7,707 nt of DNA. It comes from Acidimicrobiia bacterium (GTDB lineage Bacteria > Actinomycetota > Acidimicrobiia > Acidimicrobiales > AC-14). Where the stretch lies: assembly GCA_019243595.1 (NCBI GenBank), contig JAFAUA010000452.1, positions 1 to 7,707 of the forward strand, read 5' to 3'. A program made the translations under genes and the position numbers. Within the stretch, counting starts at the first letter, position 1. Each line of letters begins with the position of its first letter. The notes under the pieces were generated by a model. The model worked only from the letters and a program-made list of their open reading frames with translations, had not been told where the DNA came from and did no database searches. Positions 1 through 5,123 of this stretch are shown here, one piece after another.

Positions 1-1
1 C

Positions 2-499
2 TTCACCACCAACCCGCGCCCCCGCCTCGACGTGACGTCGATGGTGCTCCGCCTCCTCAGCTTGGCCGTCATCGGCACGATCAGCATCGCCAACGGCTAC
101 TCGGCGTACCGCCTGTTCGACCAGCTCCTCCGCGGCGGTGTCACCGACGCCACCCGCCTGTTGCTCACCGGCGGCGCCATCTGGCTGACCAACGTCATCG
201 CTTTCTCCCTTTGGTACTGGGAGTTCGACCGAGGCGGCCCCGCGGCCAGAGCGCTGGCCATGCGCCCGTACCCCGACTTCCAGTTCCCGCAGATGGAGAA
301 CCCCAACCTGGCGCCCAAGGACTGGGAGCCGTACTTCGTCGACTACCTCTACCTCTCGTTCACCAACGCGCTGGCGTTCAGTCCGACCGACGTCATGCCG
401 CTTTCGCGGTGGGCGAAGCTCACGATGCTGGCCCAGTCAGGCGTTTCCTTGCTGCTGGTGCTGCTCGTGATCGCCCGCGCCGTCAACATCCTGAAATAG
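2..499 (+). CDS. Integral membrane protein of unknown function, 5' partial
   Basis: The frame is open to the left edge, so this is the C-terminal 165 residues of a longer protein. A GTG lies at 32, but nothing marks it as the true start. Visible segments, numbered from the first in-frame codon, are a hydrophobic helix at about 14-35, a second at about 50-72 ending in an aromatic WYWEFDRGG motif, a soluble loop with PDFQFPQMENP, a short hydrophobic stretch DYLYLSFTNALAF at 114-126 followed by SPTD, and a last helix at about 139-164. The WYWEFDRGG and SFTNALAFSPTD motifs recall conserved actinobacterial membrane proteins of unknown function, perhaps DUF1345-like. That is from memory and not searched. 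The short hydrophobic stretch plus last helix resembles a pore-loop and inner-helix arrangement, but no selectivity-filter sequence is present. The last 63 bp overlap the 3' end of the convergent acyl-CoA synthetase gene. No substrate or role is assigned. Confidence 0.8.
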   Translation, partial: FTTNPRPRLDVTSMVLRLLSLAVIGTISIANGYSAYRLFDQLLRGGVTDATRLLLTGGAIWLTNVIAFSLWYWEFDRGGPAARALAMRPYPDFQFPQMENPNLAPKDWEPYFVDYLYLSFTNALAFSPTDVMPLSRWAKLTMLAQSGVSLLLVLLVIARAVNILK

Positions 500-1792
500 C
501 TCGGCGGCGAGCCGGGAGCGTCGCACCTTGCCGGTGCCCGTGCGGGGCAGATCGTCGACCAGGTACACGTCCTTGGGGCACTTGTAGGCGGCGAGATGGG
601 CGCGGGCGTGGTCGACGACCATTTCCGGCCGCACGTCCCCGACGACCGCCGCGCACACGCGCTGTCCCCACCGGTCGTCGGGCACGCCGAACACCGCCAC
701 GTCGTCGACGCCCGTGAGGGTCGACAGCACGTTCTCCACCTCGGCGGGGTACACGTTCACACCGCCGGAGATGATCAGGTCGTCGCGGCGGCTGTCGATG
801 AAGAGGAAGCCGTCGTCGAGGTGACCGAGGTCGCCGGCCGTGAAGGCGTCGTCCCGCCAGGCCTGACGCGTGCGTTCGGGATCACGCCAGTACTCGAAGC
901 GGGCGAACGTCGGGACGTGGCACCAGATGAGCCCGTCGCTGTCGACCTCGAGCCGCCGCCCCGGCCGGGCCCGGCCGACGGTGCCGGGGTGCGCGAGCCA
1001 GTCTTCGGGCGGGCACGCGGTGAATTGGCCCTCGGTGCTCCCGTAGAACTCCCACACCGTGCCGCTCGGAAATGCGTCCAGCGCCGCTTCTTTGATCGGT
1101 CGCGGGCACGGCGCTCCCGCATGCACGAGGCGCCGGAAACTTGAGAGGTCGGGAAGATCGCCGCGTGCGAAGAGGCGCTGGAGGTGGGCGGGCACCACGA
1201 ACGACAGCGTCGGGCGCTCGTCGGCGATGGCATGCACGACGGCCCCGACATCGAAGCGCTCGAGCACGACGACGTCGCCGCCGGCGAGGAGGGTCCCGGT
1301 GGAGAAGCGCAGCGGCGCCGAGTGGTACAGCGGAGAGCACACGAGCAGCACGTCGTCGGCCGCGAACTCCCAGACGTCGGCTTCGTCCTGCTGGAGGGCG
1401 ACGGCGTCCGGTTCGTCGAGGACGCCCGACCACACGCCCTTGGGCCTGCCGGTCGTCCCCGACGTGTAGTGCATGGGCCGCACGAGGGGCACCGGAGCAA
1501 TGTCGGCCGTCGGTCCTTCGACGAGGGTCTCCAGCTCAGCGGGTCCGACGACCAGCGCCGGTTCGGCGTCGTCGAGGATCAGGGCGCGCTCCTCGTCCAG
1601 CAGCGCCTGGTTCATCGGCACGGGGACGATCCCAACACGCGCCGCACCGAGAATCCCGCACAGCAGGTCCACCGAGTTCGGACACCCGAACGCCACTCGA
1701 TCGCCCTGATGCAGACCCCGACCAAGCAGCGCACCGGCGACCCGAGCCTGGAGCAGCTCGGCGTCGCTCGCCGTCACGCGCCACCGCTGCAC
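437..1792 (-). CDS. AMP-binding acyl-CoA synthetase / ligase
   Basis: This 451-aa protein belongs to the ANL adenylate-forming superfamily, which activates a carboxylic acid with ATP to an acyl-AMP and then transfers it to CoA. The core motifs are present in order: P-loop YTSGTTGRPKG (109-119), YGSTEG (250-255), TAGDLGHLDDG (318-328), the hinge region RRDDLIISGGVNVYPAEVE (335-353), and PRTGTGKVRR (416-425), whose Lys422 is the expected catalytic lysine. The acyl substrate cannot be read from the sequence. The start is GTG. The only in-frame codons upstream before a TAG at 1802-1804 are CCT, GCC and ATT, so the N-terminus cannot be much longer. It lacks roughly 15-25 residues that usually precede the first helix. 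The last 20 residues, after the RLAAEL that normally ends the family, are a polar tail rich in Gln, Gly and Asp, encoded partly opposite the neighbouring membrane gene. The gene probably stands alone as a transcription unit, downstream of a terminator-like hairpin. Confidence 0.93.
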   Translation of the reverse strand: MQRWRVTASDAELLQARVAGALLGRGLHQGDRVAFGCPNSVDLLCGILGAARVGIVPVPMNQALLDEERALILDDAEPALVVGPAELETLVEGPTADIAPVPLVRPMHYTSGTTGRPKGVWSGVLDEPDAVALQQDEADVWEFAADDVLLVCSPLYHSAPLRFSTGTLLAGGDVVVLERFDVGAVVHAIADERPTLSFVVPAHLQRLFARGDLPDLSSFRRLVHAGAPCPRPIKEAALDAFPSGTVWEFYGSTEGQFTACPPEDWLAHPGTVGRARPGRRLEVDSDGLIWCHVPTFARFEYWRDPERTRQAWRDDAFTAGDLGHLDDGFLFIDSRRDDLIISGGVNVYPAEVENVLSTLTGVDDVAVFGVPDDRWGQRVCAAVVGDVRPEMVVDHARAHLAAYKCPKDVYLVDDLPRTGTGKVRRSRLAAELFQDVDGAGDHEQHQQQGNA

Positions 1793-1798
1793 AGGGGC

Positions 1799-1804
1799 AA
1801 TCTA
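1799..1804 (-). promoter_or_regulatory. Candidate -10 box for a leaderless acyl-CoA synthetase mRNA
   Basis: On the minus strand the hexamer TAGATT fits the actinobacterial TANNNT -10 pattern and ends 6 nt before the GTG start at 1792-1790. No Shine-Dalgarno sequence precedes that GTG. This geometry is what a leaderless transcript starting at or next to the GTG would show. No good -35 hexamer is visible about 17 nt upstream. The call is an inference from spacing alone. Confidence 0.4.
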
Positions 1805-1878
1805 AGGGGCGGTCTTCGGTTCTCCAGTTAGAGCGCCAACCTCGGGACGCACCGCCGTCACCGACGTGTTGACGCTTC

Positions 1879-1919
1879 TGGGCGCGAAAAACGACCTCTG
1901 AGGTCGCTTAGCGCGCCCA
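1879..1919 (-). terminator. Rho-independent terminator-like nested hairpin
   Basis: Read on the minus strand, an inner stem CGACCT / AGGTCG closes a CAG loop and is followed at once by TTTTT. The three bases before it (AAG) can pair with the first three Ts, one pair being G-U, giving a 9-bp inner stem. Beyond a 2x2 internal loop, an outer 8-bp stem TGGGCGCG / CGCGCCCA continues the hairpin. Read from the plus strand, the position of the G-U pair becomes an A-C mismatch and no U-run follows. The structure therefore suits RNA made from the minus strand. It lies 60 nt after the stop of the 231-aa gene and about 87 nt before the acyl-CoA synthetase start, in a 186-bp gap with no supported gene, so it most likely ends the phosphofructokinase operon transcript. 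Confidence 0.7.
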
Positions 1920-1978
1920 ACAAGGCAGTGTGCGTCGCTGATCCGCCGGGAAGACACGCAGGTGCCGATTCCACGTAG

Positions 1979-2674
1979 CTAGTCGAGCTTGCGTCTGAGC
2001 CAGTAGAGGCCGTCCATCACCCGCTCGGCGACGAGCATGGCGCCGCCGACGGGCGGGACGGCAATGAGGAGCGACGTCGCGATCGTGGAGTCCGGGTCGA
2101 AGTGGCGCTTGCGGTGCTCGATGAGATGACACACCAGCGGCGCGGCAACCACAACCCGACGATCGAGTGAACCGAGATCACCCTCGATGTCGACTTCCCA
2201 GATCTCGCCCAGCTCGTCGTTGCCTGACGGGTCGTACGTCCGCCGGCAAGCGGCGAGCTCGGCCCCCGTAAATCGATGGATGTGGCGCACATGGTGGCGC
2301 GTGTCGATCTCGGCGACAGGCGCGGCGGCGTCGTCGCGGACGATCACGTGCTGATGCACCAGTCCACCCTCGTGGAAGAACGTGCCCACTACCCGGTCAC
2401 CGTCGACGACGACGTCGTAGGAGGGATGGTCGGCACCGCCGTAGCGTCGCAGCGAGAAGATGGTGCCGTCGTCATCGACGATGTTCCACGCTTCATCCAG
2501 CTTGCGGACGACCTCGTCCTTGAACATGTCGACGAGCTCCGGCAGCTTGTCGTCGTCCACGGGCCGGACGATTGCAAGATCGGGTCCCTCACCAGTCCAG
2601 TAGGTGAGCCGGCTGCCGCCGGTCCTGGAGCCGACGTTCAGATGGTCCTGGTTGAGGAGCGGGGGACGGTGCAT
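1979..2674 (-). CDS. Conserved-looking hypothetical protein, 231 aa
   Basis: I do not recognise this protein. The reading frame stays open further upstream to 2845, but that part lies within the VOC gene in another frame and has Ser/Arg/Pro-rich shadow composition. ATG at 2674, 22 nt after the VOC stop, is therefore preferred; an in-frame GTG at 2689 is the alternative. Neither has a clear ribosome binding site. The protein has an acidic helical stretch (about 39-66), then two beta-rich repeats of similar shape (YDVVVDGDRVVGTFF at 86-100 and HVIVRDDAAAPVAEID at 109-124), then a WEVDIEGDLGSLDRRVVVAAP region (159-179), and a hydrophobic C-terminal stretch (about 197-215) ending in a basic tail. 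The paired beta-hairpin pattern faintly recalls the tubby/LURP-one/scramblase fold, which is a guess. As last gene of the phosphofructokinase-VOC cluster it is probably co-transcribed and ended by the hairpin at 1879-1919. Confidence 0.75.
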   Translation of the reverse strand: MHRPPLLNQDHLNVGSRTGGSRLTYWTGEGPDLAIVRPVDDDKLPELVDMFKDEVVRKLDEAWNIVDDDGTIFSLRRYGGADHPSYDVVVDGDRVVGTFFHEGGLVHQHVIVRDDAAAPVAEIDTRHHVRHIHRFTGAELAACRRTYDPSGNDELGEIWEVDIEGDLGSLDRRVVVAAPLVCHLIEHRKRHFDPDSTIATSLLIAVPPVGGAMLVAERVMDGLYWLRRKLD

Positions 2675-2696
2675 TGAGCGGGGCGGCACGCCGATG

Positions 2697-3044
2697 TCAG
2701 TGGCGCATCGTGCAGACGCAGAGCTCGTTGCCCTCGGGGTCGGCGAGGACGATCCAGCTCTCGCCCCACTCGTTGATCGGGCCTTCGAGCCTTGTCGCAC
2801 CGAGTCCGATGAGCCGCTCGGCCTCGGCCTCGATGTCGGCTGCATGCAGGTCGAGGTGCATGCGGTTCTTCGCCGCCTTGGGCTCGGCGACGCCTTGCAG
2901 GATCATCTCGTGTTGGGTGCGGTCGCCGGTGCCGAGCACGACGTATTGGCCGGCCGCCGCCACCTCTTTGTAGCCGAGGGCGCCCGCCCAGAACGGTGCC
3001 AACGCACGCGGGTCCTTGCAGTCGAGGACGGTGACGAGCTTCAG
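2697..3044 (-). CDS. VOC family (glyoxalase/bleomycin-resistance fold) protein
   Basis: This 115-aa protein shows one complete VOC module: an N-terminal beta-strand KLVTVLDCKDP, helix and AGALGYKEV (about 12-28), the strand RMHLDLHAAD with a potential metal-ligand His63, a helix with RLIGLGATRL, and the end strands WIVLADPEGNELCV with the potential ligand Glu107. VOC proteins bind small molecules and often a divalent metal, usually as dimers; this substrate is unknown. The frame is open far upstream to 3551, but that part is the antiparallel-free shadow of phosphofructokinase in another frame. No ATG, GTG or TTG lies in frame near the domain start. The CTG at 3044-3042 sits exactly where the fold should begin, overlaps the phosphofructokinase TGA as CTGA, and has GAGGTG 8 nt upstream, so it is chosen as the start. 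Tight overlap implies translational coupling with phosphofructokinase. Confidence 0.85.
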   Translation of the reverse strand: MKLVTVLDCKDPRALAPFWAGALGYKEVAAAGQYVVLGTGDRTQHEMILQGVAEPKAAKNRMHLDLHAADIEAEAERLIGLGATRLEGPINEWGESWIVLADPEGNELCVCTMRH

Positions 3045-4072
3045 GAGAAGAACACCTCGGCGACCCCGTGGAAGAGCTCTTTGTCGACGGTCTTGAGCTG
3101 GCCGACGGCTTCGGCGATCGGCACCCGCACGATCTCGCCGCCCTGGAGGGCGACCATCTGACCGAAGGCGCCGTCGTGGGCCGCATCGATGGCGGCGATG
3201 CCGAACCGGGTGGCGAGGATGCGGTCGAAGGCGGTCGGGGTCCCGCCCCGCTGCACGTGCCCCAGGATCGTCACTCGCGTGTCGAACCCGGTGCGCTTCT
3301 CGATCTCCTCGGCGACGAGGTTGCTGATGCCGCCGAGGCGCACGTGGCCGAATGCGTCGACCTCGTTCGACTGCGTGGCCATCGTGCCCTCCAAGGGCTC
3401 GGCGCCCTCGGCCACGACGACGATCGAGGCGAACCGGCCCTTGGCGTGGCGCTTCTTGAGGTCGTCGCACACCCGCTCGATGTCGAACTGCTCTTCGGGG
3501 ATCAGGATCTCGGCGGCGCCGCCGGCTATGCCTGCCTCGGTGGCGATCCACCCGGCGTGACGGCCCATGACCTCGACGACCATCACCCGGTCGTGGGACT
3601 CGGCCGTCGTGTGGAGCCGGTCGATGGCGTCACTGGCGATCTGCACGGCGGTGTCGAACCCGAAGGTGACCTCGGTGCACGACAGGTCGTTGTCGATGGT
3701 CTTCGGCACGCCGATGACACCGACGCCCTCGGCGCCCAGCTTGTTGGCCACGCCGAGCGTGTCCTCGCCGCCTATGGCGATCAGGGCGTCGATCCGCTCC
3801 TTGCGCAGCGAGTCGAGCGCCTTCTTCACGCCGTCGTCGACCTTGTATGGATTGGTACGAGAGGTACCGAGAATCGTTCCACCGCGCGGAAGGATGCCCC
3901 GGCAGCGCTCGACGTCGAGCACCATCGTGGCGTCATCGAGCACGCCCTTCCACCCGTCGCGGAAGCCGACGAGCTCGTCGCCGTAGTGACGCTCCCCCTT
4001 GCGTACGACGGCACGGATGACAGCATTGAGGCCCGGACAGTCACCGCCACCGGTCAGGAGTCCAACTCGCAC
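3041..4072 (-). CDS. pfkA: 6-phosphofructokinase, PPi-type signature
   Basis: This 343-aa protein is a group-A phosphofructokinase, the cytoplasmic enzyme that interconverts fructose 6-phosphate and fructose 1,6-bisphosphate. Visible motifs are GGGDCPGLNA (8-17), GTSRTNP (69-75), IGGEDTLG (100-107), VPKTIDND (122-129) with the catalytic base Asp127, VMGRHAGW (168-175), and ILGHVQRGG (269-277). Numbering matches the E. coli enzyme through the active site. Position 104 is Asp where ATP-dependent enzymes carry Gly, and 124 is Lys where E. coli has Gly. Established work on this family links Asp104 plus Lys124 to use of pyrophosphate as phosphoryl donor, which makes the step reversible. PPi or mixed specificity is therefore inferred. 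Length is normal for actinobacterial members. The start is GTG with AGGAG 7 nt upstream. It heads a minus-strand cluster with the VOC gene and a 231-aa hypothetical gene, divergent from the RlpA-like gene. Confidence 0.96.
   Translation of the reverse strand: MRVGLLTGGGDCPGLNAVIRAVVRKGERHYGDELVGFRDGWKGVLDDATMVLDVERCRGILPRGGTILGTSRTNPYKVDDGVKKALDSLRKERIDALIAIGGEDTLGVANKLGAEGVGVIGVPKTIDNDLSCTEVTFGFDTAVQIASDAIDRLHTTAESHDRVMVVEVMGRHAGWIATEAGIAGGAAEILIPEEQFDIERVCDDLKKRHAKGRFASIVVVAEGAEPLEGTMATQSNEVDAFGHVRLGGISNLVAEEIEKRTGFDTRVTILGHVQRGGTPTAFDRILATRFGIAAIDAAHDGAFGQMVALQGGEIVRVPIAEAVGQLKTVDKELFHGVAEVFFS
3042..3058 (-). promoter_or_regulatory. Ribosome binding site and CTG start of the VOC gene
   Basis: On the minus strand GAGGTG (3058-3053) is followed by 8 nt and then CTG (3044-3042), whose last two bases begin the phosphofructokinase stop TGA (3043-3041). 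This is a good Shine-Dalgarno match at good spacing, placed inside the last codons of phosphofructokinase. It supports re-initiation or coupled initiation at a non-standard start codon. Confidence 0.55.
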
Positions 4073-4079
4073 TTCCCCG

Positions 4080-4084
4080 CTCCT
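4080..4084 (-). promoter_or_regulatory. Ribosome binding site of phosphofructokinase
   Basis: On the minus strand AGGAG, within the purine-rich run GGAGAGGAG, lies 7 nt before the GTG start at 4072-4070. It decides the start of phosphofructokinase. The 63-bp divergent gap 4073-4135 should hold promoters for both strands. A minus-strand TACTGT at 4132-4127 fits TANNNT but has no convincing -35, and no good -10 is seen for the plus strand. Confidence 0.75.
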
Positions 4085-4135
4085 CTCCGACGTGAACGGT
4101 CAATACCAACGCGTCGAACGCCGATCACAGTAGTA

Positions 4136-5113
4136 ATGCGCCGGCTGCTCGCGTTCGTGATCGTCGCCGCCCTGGCGACGGGCGCGCTGCCGGCGGCCGC
4201 CCGCGCCTCGAACGCGGGCGACGACCTCCGCACCCAGCGGGCCGGTCTGCTGTTGCGCATCGCCGACCAGACCGACCAGGCCGAGCAGGACCAGGCGGCG
4301 GTCGTCGTGGCCGAGCAACGTGAGCAGCAGGCGACGGCCGCGCTGGCCGCCGCCCGCCAGCGACTGCAGGAGCGGGCCGTGCAGGCGTACATGTTCGGTC
4401 TCACCCGTTCCATCCAGAACCTGGCCCGGCCGAACGTGTACCTGGAGGACGCCTTCAAGCAGGACCAGAAGGCGATCGCCGATCTGCGGGCGGCGCGTGC
4501 GGCCGGCACGGCGTCGACCTCCAAGGCCGAGACGGCGCGCGACGCGTCCCGCGCCGTGCAAGGCCAGCTGGACGGCGAGCGCCAGCAGCTCGAGGCGATG
4601 ATCTCCCACCAGGACGCGATCGACGCCCAGCTGCAGGCGGCCGCCGCGGCGCGCAAGGCGGCCGAGGAGGCCCAGGCCGCGGCCAACCAGGCCGTCGTCG
4701 ACCGCTTCGAGACCGACCCCGCCGCCCGCGTGCGACACCGGGTGGCGACGATCAACCAGCGCCAGCTGATGGGCCGTTATCCGTTCGGCCCCGTGACGGG
4801 GATCCCCGCCGGGCTCAAGGCGACCGGGCAGACGCTGCAGGGGCCGGCCTCCTGGTACGGCCCCGGCTTCGACGGGCGGCCCACGGCGAGCGGCGCCATC
4901 TACGACCAGGAGGGCTGGACCTGCGCCAGCAAGGAGCTGCCGCTGGGCACGCTGCTGCTGGTTTCGGAGAACGGGCGCAGCGTCCTGCTTCTCGTCAACG
5001 ACCGCGGGCCCTACGTCGACGGATGGATCCTCGACCTGAGCCACGCGACGGCGACCGCGCTCGACCATCCCGGCGTCGGCGTCGTGACCGCGCAGATTCT
5101 GACGCCCGGATAG
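4136..5113 (+). CDS. Secreted coiled-coil protein with C-terminal RlpA-like domain
   Basis: This 325-aa protein begins with a signal peptide (MRRLLAFVIVAALATG, probable cleavage after ARA at 22-24). A long Gln/Ala/Glu/Arg-rich region from about 30 to 188 is predicted by eye to be coiled coil, interrupted near 85-108. The C-terminal 90 residues (236-325) are an RlpA-like double-psi beta-barrel: GPASWYGPGFDGRPTASG, then LPLGT, then VNDRGPYV, then ILDLSHATATAL. RlpA proteins cleave or bind peptidoglycan glycan strands. The Asp of NDRGP (Asp289) is present, but the His of the usual AAH-x-x-LP motif is replaced by Ser265 (ASKELP), so lytic transglycosylase activity is doubtful and glycan binding may be its role. 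The N-terminal coil plus C-terminal wall domain resembles the layout of PcsB/RipC-type division hydrolases. The ATG was chosen because it opens the signal peptide; the open frame upstream is antisense to phosphofructokinase. No clear Shine-Dalgarno is seen. It ends 10 nt before glpK. Confidence 0.88.
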   Translation: MRRLLAFVIVAALATGALPAAARASNAGDDLRTQRAGLLLRIADQTDQAEQDQAAVVVAEQREQQATAALAAARQRLQERAVQAYMFGLTRSIQNLARPNVYLEDAFKQDQKAIADLRAARAAGTASTSKAETARDASRAVQGQLDGERQQLEAMISHQDAIDAQLQAAAAARKAAEEAQAAANQAVVDRFETDPAARVRHRVATINQRQLMGRYPFGPVTGIPAGLKATGQTLQGPASWYGPGFDGRPTASGAIYDQEGWTCASKELPLGTLLLVSENGRSVLLLVNDRGPYVDGWILDLSHATATALDHPGVGVVTAQILTPG

Positions 5114-5116
5114 CTT
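5111..5116 (+). promoter_or_regulatory. glpK: Candidate -10 box for a leaderless glpK mRNA
   Basis: TAGCTT fits the TANNNT -10 pattern, starts with the TAG stop codon of the RlpA-like gene, and ends 7 nt before the glpK ATG at 5124. No Shine-Dalgarno sequence is present between them. The spacing suits a transcript starting at the ATG. A -35 element is not evident at 17 nt spacing. If real, glpK has its own promoter besides any read-through from the upstream gene. Confidence 0.4.
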
Positions 5117-5123
5117 CGCCGCC

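Noticed and set aside
499..512. GCTCG-GCGG-CGAGC hairpin at the end of the membrane gene as a terminator
   Set aside because: The stem is only 5 bp with no T-run and lies in the conserved LAAEL codons of the opposite gene, so chance is likely.
596..1872. Several plus-strand open frames opposite the acyl-CoA synthetase
   Set aside because: The minus strand carries all ANL family motifs in order; the plus-strand translations are Arg/His/Pro-rich GC shadows.
1869..1921. Integron attC-like site (GCCCAAC at 1915-1921 fits RYYYAAC beside an inverted repeat)
   Set aside because: No matching GTTRRRY lies at the right distance, GTTGACG at 1869 does not fit the consensus, and the U-run after the inner stem fits a terminator better.
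2276..2677. Plus-strand 133-aa open frame opposite the hypothetical gene
   Set aside because: Its composition (Val/Asp-rich) mirrors the codons of the minus-strand gene, it shows no domain, and it sits inside an operon read the other way.
2675..2845. N-terminal 57-residue extension of the 231-aa hypothetical protein
   Set aside because: It overlaps the VOC domain coding sequence and is Ser/Arg/Pro-rich shadow; ATG at 2674 after the VOC stop fits better.
3045..3551. Upstream extension of the VOC frame to 284 aa
   Set aside because: The extension is Arg/Pro-rich shadow sequence inside phosphofructokinase in another frame, with no domain; the VOC fold begins at about 3044.
4091..4115. ECF-type promoter (TGAAC followed by CGTC) for the RlpA-like gene
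   Set aside because: The -35 and -10 matches are short, the 14-nt spacer is not ideal, and such matches arise easily in high-GC sequence.
3068..4135. Long plus-strand open frame continuous with the RlpA-like gene, giving a 681-aa protein
   Set aside because: It is antisense to phosphofructokinase, has shadow composition rich in Gly, Val, Asp and His, and the signal peptide at 4136 marks the true start.
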